This document shows positions 1-11,706 of a stretch of DNA of 64,000 nucleotides, piece after piece. Under the pieces are notes generated by a model. It made no database searches and had not been told where the DNA came from. It saw only the letters and a program-made list of their open reading frames with translations. Every line of letters starts with the position of its first letter. Positions within the stretch are counted from its first letter, which is position 1. The DNA comes from Nannizziopsis barbatae. Taxonomy: Eukaryota; Ascomycota; Eurotiomycetes; Onygenales; Nannizziopsiaceae. A program made the translations under genes and the position numbers. Location: contig JACVYH010000002.1 of assembly GCA_014964245.1 (NCBI GenBank), positions 3,561,501 to 3,625,500 on the forward strand. Reading direction: 5' to 3'.

Positions 1-99
1 AGCAAGTCACGTGTAAACAGCAAAGTCGGTTTGATAATCTTCGAGATAAGAAAACTTACAAGACGCAAACACAACAAAGCCATCGATATATCGTTCGCC

Positions 100-1156
100 A
101 TGGTAAGTACTATTTCTATTGCCGTCGGAGTTTAATATAATGAGGCCTAGATTTTTTGCTAACTTATCCGTCGCCTACAGCCTCAGAACGAGTTCGTCAA
201 ACTTCCGATCCCCCCTCCAAAGCCAGAGACTCAGCTAATCCACAAATAGATATATCGAACGATGGCAGAAGCAGCACGGGAAGCGGTATGTCTATGTCCT
301 GCAGAAATCTTACTCTTTCATAATCCTGCTTGAAAAAGTGACGGCTAATGATTGTAATTCAGCCTCGACCACGAGGAACGCACCCGCAAGCGGATAGCCC
401 GTGAATCTCATAAACAGTCACACGATGCCCAAACGTTCCGCGGTCTCCGGGCCAAACTGTATCAAAAGAAACGCCATGCAGAGAAGATACAGATGCGGAA
501 ACGTATCAAGGCACAAGAGGAACGAGATGTCAAATCCACTGCGCCGAACGAGCCCTCCACGACGCCCTTACCCCAGTACCTGCTGGACCGGTCCCAGGCC
601 ACTAATGCGAAAGCGTTGTCAAGTGCTATAAAGGAGAAGCGTGCGGAAAAAGCAGCTAAATTTTCCGTTCCGCTACCAAAAGTCAAAGGTATCAGTGAGG
701 AGGAGATGTTCAAGGTTGTCAAAACCGGAAAAAAGACTGCAAAGAAAAGCTGGAAACGAATGATCACAAAGCCCACGTTTGTCGGAGGCGACTTTACAAG
801 GCGACCTGTCAAATATGAACGATTCATTCGGCCGATGGGGTTACGCTATAAAAAAGCGAATGTAACACATCCTGAATTGGGCGTGACAGTGCAGCTACCG
901 ATCATCAGTGTGAAGAAGAACCCGCAAAGCCCAATGTATACACAACTTGGAGTGTTGACTAAAGGAACAATTGTTGAAGTCAATGTTTCGGAGCTCGGGT
1001 TGGTGACAACGGGAGGAAAGGTTGTATGGGGCAAGTGGGCACAAATTACAAATAATTGCGAGAACGACGGCTGTGTCAATGCGTAAGTGTTGTGGTTTAG
1101 TTTTTGGCTATTGAATTCGATCAACTGACTGTCTCGATAGCGTCCTCTTGGTCTAA
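100..1156 (+). CDS. NSA2: Nsa2, 60S ribosomal subunit assembly factor
   Basis: Nsa2 is a nucleolar factor of pre-60S particles needed for 27S pre-rRNA processing. Exons read 100..102, 181..191, 250..285, 363..1082 and 1141..1156, giving 261 residues, the usual family length. The start is the ATG at 100, immediately followed by a GT donor. The joined N-terminus gives the family-typical MPQNEYIERWQKQHGKRLDH, and the C-terminus closes as GCVNAVLLV after the last intron. The core contains FSVPLPKVKGISEEEMFKV and LGVLTKGTIVEVNVSELG, near-invariant in Nsa2. The first three coding exons are only 3, 11 and 36 nt, so an ORF-only annotation would miss about 17 N-terminal residues. The family call is very secure; the tiny exons rest on conservation. 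Confidence 0.95.
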
Positions 1157-3772
1157 TGGAACCACACACACACTGCATCGATTTTTTCAAGACTACTGAA
1201 GGATCACCTTCTTCACATGTTCCATCTTTCAGTTGGACATCTTTCATTGTCTGGAGTATTTAAGATACACTGTTCTTTTTTGAGATCGAAAGGCGTTTGG
1301 ACAACAAAACGGAAAGCGGGTCGGGCGAGTTTATCTTACTTTTTTAAATGTATTTGTCCGCGCATGCGTTTTGCAATTTTTTTCCCTTGTCAAGTTGTCA
1401 GTATTCAAATGATGCATGAATGCTTGAAGATCCTTGTCTGTCAGCTTCCTCCGCCCGTTAGGTGGGACCTAACGGTTATTTTTTTATGTTTTCCAACATT
1501 TTTTCCAGTCTCCGCTTTATTACGATACCATTATTGAAGACAGCTTATTTGAGACGGGAAATATGTTGGTAACATTAACAAGACTCTTCGTCCTTCCTGT
1601 CACTGTTAGAGTCTGGATATTTCGAATTATGGCACCACCGCAGGATGATGATGATGCCATAGTCTCAAACAGAAAAGCAGACTGGAAACGGACCGTAATA
1701 CGCGTGGGATGGAATTGGACCGGGAGCTGTTGAGGAGGCCGGATAGGAATCCTAATTTGGGGAAATCCCCATAGAGTGCCTATTTTTCCTCCTTTATCAA
1801 AATGGTGGGCTGACTCTGAATCAGATCTTCCAACAATCAAGTAAAAATCACATTCTCGACTGTCTAAATGATACCCCGGAAATGAAGAACTGAGTGATTG
1901 ACAGCTCTCCTGCCGTCGATCAAGCTTCGTCGTCAAGACCCTGTTCCTCCGGCTTACGGGCGTTCCTCCCTGGTTTCTTTGTCGTCGGTGAGTCAGATGA
2001 AGGGTCCGATTACCTCAGCGTCGGGTTACCTAATGCCAAGCTTTACCCAAGCTGCAACCTTCTGGAATACCGGGCAGCATTGATTGGAGGAAAGATTTTA
2101 GCTCAAATTTCCCGTAAGCTTAAGTGACACAACGGCCGCTGATTGGTGCGACTGGCGATTAACCTCGGGCGCGGCATCTGAAAAAACACGAGGCCAGGCG
2201 GTAGCGGGCGGCAGAACCAGGGGTTGGCATTACATAAGGTGAATCGGGACTTTCCGGAAGCGACGATCGGAAGCAGGGGAAGCTGTGCGCGGCAGCCAAT
2301 CAGCACGCGCAGGCTTATCGGATGGGCTTGGCAGTGGGGCTCCCTGACATCGAGAATGACGCACTCACGCGTGGAAGTTGGGACGAAAAAAGCATCCCAG
2401 GCTGCATCGAACATGGGATGAAAATTGGAGATCGACTTCGTCGCGTGTGGTGAGAAACGTTTGGGTAAGGATGATATTCAAATATCAAAACAAAGTATGT
2501 GCAGGAGGCTCCAGGGGCATCATCCACTTTTTAGCCAAGGATGCGGAAGCCCTTTCGCTGCTCAGTGCTCAGGGTCTCCCCCGCCGCGGAGGAACATCTT
2601 GTCAGTGTCATTCAGGGTTCAGGGACCAGCAACATTAGGTATTTTCACAAAGTCTGGCCAACAGCAGCCAACCATCCCGGGGCTCACCAAGCTAGTGTAA
2701 GAAGAGCCGTGGAGGATACGAGCCCGTTTGTTGCTCTTACGTTCATGAAATTGGATTCCAAACCTCCAAGCAGCCTTACGGAGGATTTCCTCAACCCCCA
2801 GCAGGTAATTTTGATTACCAATTCATTCGCTTGCGAAATTATTTGTGTCCTGCCGCGGGACAGGGGAAAGCGAGGATGATCACTGGGTGGCGCTGCTGGC
2901 ATTGTCATACAACACAAATGGAAAATGGCCCCTTTTGGTCCTTGCCTGAAGATTCGGCCCAGTTGTGGGAAGAATGGAGAAGGTGGTGGTGTTGCATAAT
3001 AATAGCAGAAGCCTGAATTATTATGACATTTCCTATTACTCCCTAACTTCGTAAAACGGAATCTTGTTCTCTTTCTTGCCAGTCCACGGGTATGGATAGC
3101 GCTGAAGTATGGCTGACCATTATTAATTTGTTCCAAAATATGAGAACACAAATAATAATATAATTTCACAAAGACAGCCGGTCTCTCTTTTTTTCTCCTC
3201 TTCTTTTTCTTTTGTCTCCTGTCGTCCTGTCTCCTCATCTCCTAACCCGCTTTTTTCTGTCCGCGGGCGGTACCTCTGAGATCATACAGAATACTAGTAA
3301 TCTGACGGAGCGCTACCGAGCTTTTGAACGGAGGCCAAGCAACTTGGACTTGCTAAACCCCCATTTATCTATTATTAATCCCTCACTCATAGTCTTGGAT
3401 TGCTTCTCAAAGCTCATCTTTCACTTCATCTTCTCCTTCTCCATCGTGCTGCCGCGCTTGGTTTGTCCCATATTACCCCTTGGCCTAAGTGGCTCATTCC
3501 CCCCAAGTCGCCATCCTCGCAGCTCATCTTCAAGGTTCGAAGCATTGACGGTGTCCACTGTCGGGCCACGGAGTCTTGGCCTCTGCTACCTTCGCAGAAC
3601 AAGCAGCTCGGCTTCGCCGGTCTCGCTCTTTTAGTCTAATAGGGGGGCTCTGGCATTTTACGCTGGTTCATCAGCGTACGCCGGCAATACCATCCCGCCA
3701 ACAATACAATATATTTCTATCTAAAGTGCCGAAAGCCCCCGAATTCGTCTCTAGACGAACCATCAGAGCGCC
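1157..3772. other. 2.6 kb gap between NSA2 and a transcription factor
   Basis: No reading frame here has family-like content or paired splice signals; the short ORFs overlap in several frames and look random. Pyrimidine-rich tracts near 3185-3240 and 3400-3500 are compatible with a promoter and long 5' leader of the downstream regulator. No transposon ends or RNA gene were recognised. Confidence 0.5.
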
Positions 3773-5998
3773 ATGGCAACTGGCGTCACTATAAACCAGC
3801 AGAAATCTCAACCCTATCGTTCACAACCATCTGCATGTCAACCCCATCCCGCCCAGCAACAAACGAGACCTAGTCTTGCCACCAATTCGATTATGCAGGA
3901 GCAGCAGGTTGCCAACAATACGAGTCTGATATCGGATAAAAACGGCAATGCAACCTGCGATGCGTGCTATAAACGGAAAAGCCGCTGCGCAATGAACGAA
4001 TCCGTCAACAAGTGTTATTCCTGTGACTTTCACCGGCAGGAATGTACCTTCACTTTGAGCAGTCAGCTGGGGAAGCGAAAACTCGGGGAGACAGGGCTGG
4101 AACCTGATCCTGTAGGGAGGTATGCTTAAATCCTTGAGCTGTGATTTCGGCCGATATCTAACTTTTGCATTAGGTACCCGCGGAACAACCTTATATCTAG
4201 TGGGCGAGAAGTACCTGGACATTCACAAGACTCTACCAAGAATAACACCTCAGACTGTGCAGTCATGACCGCACAATATATAGGAATGACGACAGAGCTG
4301 GAGCCTCTACTCTTGGACTATCTTCCGCTAGATCAAAATGGTGAAGGCCAACTAGCAGCATCTCGGATACGGAAATTCTCTCGTGACGGCACCTACATGC
4401 GGATGATCAATGGCCCTCAGGCCGGCCCTGAGCTGCCACCAGTCACCGCGGAAACAATCGAGAATTTAGTCACCCCCTTCGGGCCCTCATTGATCGAAAA
4501 GTTCTTCCAGCATATCCATCCTTCCTTTCCGATACTCCTGGAGGACAAGTTTCGTTCCCTATACCAATCTCGAAGCGCACCTCCGGTACTTGTCGCCGCA
4601 ATATATCTGGTCTCGTTGAAATGGGTAGATCCGGGTCCTGGGATACAAACACTACGGAATCCTGATGCTGCTCGTCTGGAAGCCACAGCCTTGAAATTAG
4701 TGAATGAGTCCTTCGTTCAACCACAGCTTGCTACTATCCAGGCTGGGTTGCTTCTGTCTCAGAAATCAACGCTATTTTCGCCGCGATTAATGGCCCAACT
4801 AGTTGCCGCAGCATTTGAAATGGGGCTACATCAGGACTGTTCTTCATGGAGCATGGAGAACTGGGAGAAGGGTCTACGAAAGCGACTTGCGTGGGCCTTA
4901 TATGTGCAGGATAAATGGTGTGCCCTGACTCAGGGACAACCTTCGCATATATTCGCACAAAACTGGACTGTTCAAGAATTATCGCCCCATGATTTCGAGG
5001 GCTGCTATTCCAAAGGCCCGAGCTCCGAAGAGCCACCAGCTTATGGTGCTGGCCCTCTATTGTTCTCCCGCTTTATTACTCTGACGACGATTCTATCTGA
5101 CATTCTGGATACATTTTACTCTCTCCGCGCTTCTCAGGACTTCACTCATGCCGGCCAAGAGTCTACTCGGATTATACTCGACCGAGCAAAGCCAATACAA
5201 CTCCGGTTAAAAAATTGGTTTGCCCACCTTCCTCCAGAGCTCAAGATGGACTCGTCTCTCAATCCCATCGATACTATCACCAGCACCGGCGCCAACACGG
5301 CGGCTAATGGCGGCTTGCATCTCGCTTATTTTGCAACTGAAATTACGCTCCACCGCTGTATTATCCGATCTTTACGCCCAAACTCCACCGATGACTATTT
5401 GGCCCACATCTGCCGCTCCGCCGCCAAGACTCGACTCATTTCTGCCATGGATTTCGTCAACAGGCTGCGGCCCAATCATCTACGAGCTTTTTGGCCCGCC
5501 GCTTCACGAACAAACTTCGCCCTTATAGTGGCCTTTGGAATGCTTTTACGTATCACCGCCCAAACCAGGGAGGAAGAGGAATTTTACCGACTTCGATTAG
5601 GTGAATACCGCTGGACTTTGGAAGTGAGCAGACGCCACGCCACATTTTTAGGCTGGGTAGTGGAGTGCTTGGATGTCATGGGAAGCGTTGTTAGGAATGT
5701 TGGATCTAAGAAACCGGCTTTGGAGGAGTACGTTGCTAAATCGAATCCTCCGGCGGCTCGCGCTCCAACGGTGCGCTGGGCGGATTTAAGGGAGTCTGAC
5801 ACTGGAGAGGATGACAAGGATACCACTAGCTCGGCAACGAGAAGATGCAACCAATCCGTGGCATCTTCGTCGTCGGGAGCGGGTGTGTCTACCCTGGTGT
5901 CTCCGGATACCTCGGTGTCGGGAGGGAGCCGACGCGGAAGCCGGAGTGGAAGACAAGCAGAGCAGCGGAATGGGATGAATGTAGCTGATTTAACATGA
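3773..5998 (+). CDS. Zn2Cys6 fungal transcription factor
   Basis: Nuclear DNA-binding regulator of unknown target. Two exons, 3773..4119 and 4174..5998 (723 residues); the 54 nt intron joins in phase. The binuclear zinc cluster is at residues 62-91: C62-x2-C65-x6-C72-x8-C81-x2-C84-x6-C91, with the basic stretch YKRKSR between Cys65 and Cys72. The long middle region (about 130-520) is a helical fungal transcription-factor domain: IEKFFQHIHPSFPIL near its start and RKRLAWALYVQDKW in the middle are typical. The tail (about 610-723) is Ser/Gly rich and low complexity. The ATG at 3773 sits in the context gccATGGC and leaves a polar, Gln-rich region before the zinc cluster. Pathway cannot be assigned; the neighbours NSA2 and tyrosinase give no clear hint. 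Confidence 0.9.
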
Positions 5999-6536
5999 TC
6001 ATGTTGTATATTTAATGAATAGATGATTTATAATAATGATGACAATGTTTAGCTCTCTTCCAGCCTAATAAACCGGCAACAACCCGAGTTTTCCAAAGTT
6101 TTCCGGATAAAGAAGTCAGCAGTGTAATCAAGTGGATATTTATTCGGAAACGGCGCTTTTGCGTTTTCTAGGTGACATTGAATGCAATATGCTCAAAAAC
6201 CGTGTGTGACAAGTTCAAATGAGATGTAACTGTTCATCAAACGCTGTGCTACTCAGTCAATCACAAAAACAAAACAGATCATTTCACAAACATTCAAGTG
6301 TTCAATGACTGTATGTACGATATGAGACTCCATGCCCTTCATGCCAAATGGTATATGCAAAGAAAAAAGAATTGGTATCAACAACAAAATTTAGGGGGTG
6401 CCATTCGACTTCGAGAGAGTCATCGTAGCATTGAAATGAATTAAACAGAAATTAAAATAAAGTGACTGCAGCATTAAAAGGTGATTATACCGTTGACTCT
6501 CCTAAACCTTTCTTTTTTCTTTTGAGAAACAAAAAT
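5999..6536. other. Convergent intergenic spacer
   Basis: AT-rich sequence between two converging genes, presumably their 3' untranslated regions and terminators. No gene was seen. Confidence 0.6.
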
Positions 6537-8805
6537 CTAGTAAGACTTGGGTGTGTCTTTTCCCTCAGAACCACCAACTTTGTCTTTCGTGGCCTCAAGG
6601 TCGTGCCATTCTCCGTATGTGGGGAATTTGTCCATTTGACTTGCATCAATTGGCTGAACGTCTCTGCTGAGTATGGTCACTCGCAGTGCTGGGCCATCAC
6701 CGGAAGAGGATCGAACGAACTGGGCAGTGTCAACAGCTGATCCGTTGAGACATCGAACCGTCCATGTTAATTGGGACTTTAACAGAGCAGCGACAAGTTT
6801 GTCCGAAAGTTCTTTGATAACTCCGGATTCTTGGGCCTTAACGATGCCTGTGTCGAGGGGAATAAGATTTTTCATTATATTGACTTCATTTTCAGGGTTG
6901 CCTTCCGAGTGGGAGTATGGAAGCCAGGCGGCGAGGCTGTTAGGAGCTGTATCCCAGTCATTGGGATTTTCGGGAGGCTCTCCAAGGAAAAAGTAAAGGT
7001 TAAATGGGTCCTTAATGGCAAACCTATAAGTTTGTTGTTGTTAGTCGTTAAATGTGGCATCTTCGGAGGTTCTGAAATCCTTACATATCCATAGTGACCT
7101 CAGCGGAATATTGTTTCTTCTGGTTGTTAATGCCGAGTTCTTCCAACTCAGAGGCAGGTATAGCAGCGAGGTTCCCGAGAGCGTCAATAAAATCAAAGCC
7201 CTTTGCCAGCACAGCCGAGAAATCAAAGGATCTTTTCTTTTTACTTCTGAGACTTCTTTTCTGATTTTGTCGAGAAGGGTTGTTGTATAGCCGATTGACG
7301 TATTTACGGGCTTCGGCTGCCTGCTCCTCTTGAGTACCAACCCAATCTATGAGTCCTTCATAAGTGTAGCCAAAGGTGCGAGTAAATCGAGCTGTGTTAG
7401 AAGTCCAGAATGCCTGATTCCTAGAGTGGAATGGCTTGAGAGCTGTAAAGACGGTTAGCTTTGAACTCAACAAATCCGTGCATATACGTACGAGTATTCC
7501 CATCCAGCATCTCTCCGCGCCGTATTACGTAGGTGTTTTCCCCGGCCGCAAGTGGAGTGACCCAGGATTTATAGTAGATTGTCTGCCAGATAGCAAGGAT
7601 TCGGTCAACGTTACTACAAAATATTAGCGCGTTTGTCAAGAAGGTTTACAACGGTCAGCCATACGCATGGAGAAGAAAGAAACACGGATCATAGGCAGAC
7701 CATGCAATATAAGTCATGTGTCCTCGTGTCCCACCAGCCAGGTTATGTGCCGCCCCGTGCGGCATTTCAATGTTGTTGACTTCTTGACCGAACCTATTCC
7801 GATACGCCATCGTCGAGAATGGGGCGAAGGTGTCTTGGCTGGCAAACAGTTGGTAGGTTGTTTGGCGGAAGCTAGGCCTCGATGTTAGCATTTAGCTAGA
7901 GTCCCAGATAGCGCAGAGGGTCTTACTATCCGAGTTGTGCCATGAGATTCGATTGTACTAGATTCGATTGGGATTGACCCCGGCTGTCTGGATAACGAAC
8001 CGTCCATTGGTAGGGAGACATCTGTGAAAAACATGTCAGTCATAGGCATGACGATACAGTCCGTGTTGCAACCTACTATATCGTTCATCGGAAATCCCTT
8101 CTGCGCTGTAGGACTGATCCTAGAACTGTAGAGCGGATTCCGTACTCTCTGCCGACCTTGAGGAGTGGTAACTTCGATCTCAGGTGTAACTACGCATGCT
8201 GGAAATTTTGCATAGAGGCCATAATCCCAGTAAGGTATTCTCAAGTTGAGGGCCGCTTCGATGTAAGTATTTCGAACATCTTGAGGATACTCCTTCGCAA
8301 TGATTTGAGCCTGATCCCAGATCCCTTTCTATCCAAGCGATATTAGTTCTCTAAACGTTCAAAGTGAAGAATAAGGCTAAGTAACCTCGTAAAATGCAAG
8401 ATACGGGCGGTGCCACGTAGGGAATATTGTTGAGCCGTGGGCACAATATCCAGAATTGCCGGAGCCTTGGACACCGTCCCATTCCCGGAAAGGAAGTCCA
8501 TGAACCGCTGCTCTTATGTTAGCATGTGTGCATCACAGAGGGAATGAATGGATTGGCGCACATGCTGCATTAAAGTAGCTGTCCTCTCGAGATTGATCCA
8601 GATCTTGATATCGCAGGAGCGCTAGAATAAAGATATCGAAGGGAGGTCCAGCGTGTTGAAATTGTTCCAGGTCCCTTCGGGCAGGGCGTTCACCATTAGG
8701 TTTAACTCCTCCCCGAGTGCCCAAAATGTCGATTGCCCGAGTTTGTAAAGTAAAGAAACAGAGGATCTGCAGTACGGCCCATAGCCGTGTCCTGCCGAGA
8801 GCCAT
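6537..8805 (-). CDS. Tyrosinase (type-3 copper monooxygenase), probably secreted
   Basis: Oxidises monophenols and o-diphenols to quinones, the entry to melanin-type pigments. Eight exons: 8805..8562, 8507..8386, 8328..8077, 8021..7927, 7871..7665, 7613..7492, 7442..7085, 7023..6537; 628 residues. All joints keep frame and several introns show CTAAC/CTGAC branch sites. CuA ligands are His84, His105 and His114 (TWHRPYLAFYE), with a Cys103-x-His105 thioether pair. CuB ligands are His276, His280 and His306 (DPCFFLLHANVDR); Leu stands where many relatives have the first His of an HH pair, but the ligand His is kept. The remainder is a C-terminal shielding-type domain with a basic KKKRS stretch that could be a processing site. 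The chosen Met begins a hydrophobic signal-like segment; an in-frame Met 12 codons upstream is less likely. No pigment cluster surrounds it. Confidence 0.93.
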
Positions 8806-11706
8806 CCTCCCTCTTCGAGCTGTTCGTTCCAGGGTATTCAAATTATATTAGATGGAAAAAAAAATAAATAATCAAAAGACTGACGCTTAAGCTCGAAAGT
8901 CGTAGCGGTCATGTGAAGGACAAATGAAGGACTAATTGATTATAAAATCGAAAATGAAAAACGAGTGACGATGGGGATAGGAATGGCGAACGGAGATTCC
9001 CTGAAAACGTCAAATCTACAAGCAAACGAGTGAGCTTGGTGGACAAGAAAGGCGTATGAAACCGGGATGATATATATGGAGTAGGAAAAGAGTGAGAAAG
9101 GAAACCCCCTGTGGGCACACAAACACAGCGGCCCATTGGGAGTTTTATATTTTTGGAACAACGGGACTGAAAATGCGGTTGACAGAGCCCGAGTGGGTAC
9201 GCAGAGAACCACCATGTCTGGAGCATTTTGGAATCATCCTATTGGCATGCAGTGCAGATCAGGGAAAAGTGACGGGCGAGTCCCCTCTGTCCGCTGTGTG
9301 TACGGAGTATATCCATACGGAGTAACTACGTAACTAGGGAGGACAGAGATAGCGCGGAGGAAGCAAAATGGCTTGATTTTTTGGGAGCCCCTGAATCCCT
9401 GTTGGGCGGAACTCTAATTTTAGTGGAGGAAGCTTTTTGGTGGCTTGAAAAAGCAGGACTGTCATTGGAGCAGCAGCACAAGTGTTTGTTCTCCAGCCCA
9501 ATACGGAGGAGTTAAACTAGACATCACCGGGCCCAGTCGAGAATTTGGCCGGTTTTCAATAATTTGTTTTTGTTGAACCTGAAAAATGAGCTGCATTTGC
9601 CCGTGACAGATTCGCATCAAAGCGTACTCCGTACTCCGTCGCTCCTCAAAACAGGGGTTACGAAATATTCACTGACTGGGCCATGTCGCGGTTCCGAAAG
9701 GCAGTTCTCCGTCTACTTGTTTATCTGAATTCGGGGTAAAAGGCGTGGAATTATGCAACGACGCGGTTCTTTGAGAGGGCAAATATCCTCGATCATCCCG
9801 CATGCGGACCCAGAGATTCCAGCATCAGGGCCTGCTAGTCTGCTCGCCACTGTACTCCGTAGTTAGTTTATAGTCGCTCCTCCTGGATAACTCTGATTCA
9901 CCTGCTTATCCACCACCAGATCAGCCGCCTCCCAATCACTGGAAAGTCAAGACTGTCGCTCATGCGAAGCGCCTGCCGGATTTGGACTAACGATTTTTCC
10001 AAGTCTCCAGAAATGCCTTTCCTGGAAAATTAGCAGCGTTAATCATGTTTTTAAACTCCCATCCTCCGTACGGAAGTGTCAAAGTGACAGCATTAAAGCA
10101 TGCCAGAATCGGTGTTCTCCTCTCTTGTTTCTTGACTTGACTAGCTGCATGCGTCTACCAACAGCTGGTTGGGTGATCTCCATTCATTTTGCGCCAAGAG
10201 CCATCACAATCGCTCGGCTGGTGGAACCGGGCCAGGGGTAACTACTCCGTAGTTATTTGTGGTTACAAAGAAGTGCCGTGATGACTGCTCTTGGTCGTTG
10301 GATTTGGGATTGAGGGATTCATGCCGATACTTCGACGACATGGATGTCTCGATCCCAGGTAGTAAGTTCCAACCCAGGCCCTACACCTCCACGATAGTTG
10401 GATCGGGATGGAAGCGCGTGTTTTTGTGTTTTTGCCCATCGTTCATCGTCATGGTTACCCACAGTTATACTAGCAAAAAGCCGCTGGTCAGTGGTCACGT
10501 TTCTCTTTCTCGGGGTTTGCCGAGTAGGCGAAATGTCTTACTACATACTAGAGGGCTTGTAGACTTGTAGTTTGTCTGAGCTTACTCATAGTACTCCACA
10601 AAGAGGATGGGTAAAGCGCTAAGAATATCGGCTCCGAGAGACTACCGTGACCGTTGTTTCATGATGTCTTTTACCTGGCTTCCTCGCTAATCGAGATAGC
10701 GGAGGGGACAGCTCGCGTATATAAAGATTTGTGCGAGTGTTCGATTCGGATTGCATGTGCTAGGTAGACATGTGCGAAGCATGAGATCCAGAATTATCGA
10801 TCTTTATTAACGGTTAATATTTGATCCTCGTCAAAAAGCCATCATACCACCATATAACGTGGACGACAATCAAATGGCGGTTTTTTGAAGATCCTTCTCA
10901 CCGTTCAGAACCAGCCTGGCTTCGTTGCAATGAGCCAATGACTGGCCCTCAATCCCGGAGGAAGCAGCCTGAAATCCATGATTCCTTATGGAGGTTAAAG
11001 CTTCTGACTCTGCTTTGGGCGAAGACCTGGAAACCGCAGTTGTACTCCGCATGTGGATCTCTGAAGACGTTGGCAACGCTTGCAGGGCACAGTGGCACTG
11101 GACCTTGTGAACAGTAAATACTCCGTAAATGGCGAGGTTTTGGCGAGCGCCGAGGGTGTCAAAAACTAGTAGTGGAGACCCAAAACCTCCTTCAAAAGTC
11201 AAGGGCTTCCATGGTGTCAGCAAGCCTTATGAAAGAAGGTGGATCCTTCCAGAATCTCCACTTCCTTTGGATTCAAGAGCTAAATCCGTAGCGGCGACCA
11301 GATTATAGAATTGTGCTGTTAAGCTTGGTTATGATAGATAGACTCGGCGATAATGATTATCAGGTTGTCAACCAGGTTGTCAACCAGGTTGTAGCCCTGT
11401 GCATGCATATACTCCATATCCACGATGTTTATACAAGATGTCACGGATAGCTGTCGAAGTATGTACATACATACACCCGTTCAAAATTCGGACGCCGGTA
11501 TCCTACCAACTATTGTGCTCCATAACGCCATAAAACATGACAATCGGATATAACCGAGGTATTATATACAGCAAAACCTGAGGAAGGAATTTGAATAAGA
11601 GTGATTGAGGGGTACGACGCCCCGGTCTCAAGTCAATATGTAAATAAGAAAGCAATGGCGTCATGAGACGTGGAAAAAAACTCGACTGTGTTAATACTAA
11701 TACCAC
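8806..11706. other. 2.9 kb gene-free, motif-rich spacer
   Basis: No convincing coding region. It contains at least seven copies of the palindrome half-site TACTCCGTA/TACGGAGTA (9301, 9316, 9625, 9853, 10064 imperfect, 10243, 11119) and a short 12-mer tandem repeat at 11361. The part next to 8806 is the likely tyrosinase promoter. Confidence 0.6.
11361..11393. repeat. 12-bp tandem repeat, about 2.7 units
   Basis: The unit caggttgtcaac is repeated head to tail with the last copy partial. It is non-coding and too short to suggest a function. Confidence 0.9.

Noticed and set aside
2684..3238. 184-codon minus-strand ORF upstream of the Zn2Cys6 gene
   Set aside because: The start is a low-complexity Lys/Arg run over a pyrimidine tract, there is no domain, and it overlaps other ORFs; treated as non-coding.
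11361..11393. Short direct repeats resembling a CRISPR-like array
   Set aside because: Fewer than three units, no spacers and a eukaryotic context; a simple tandem repeat.
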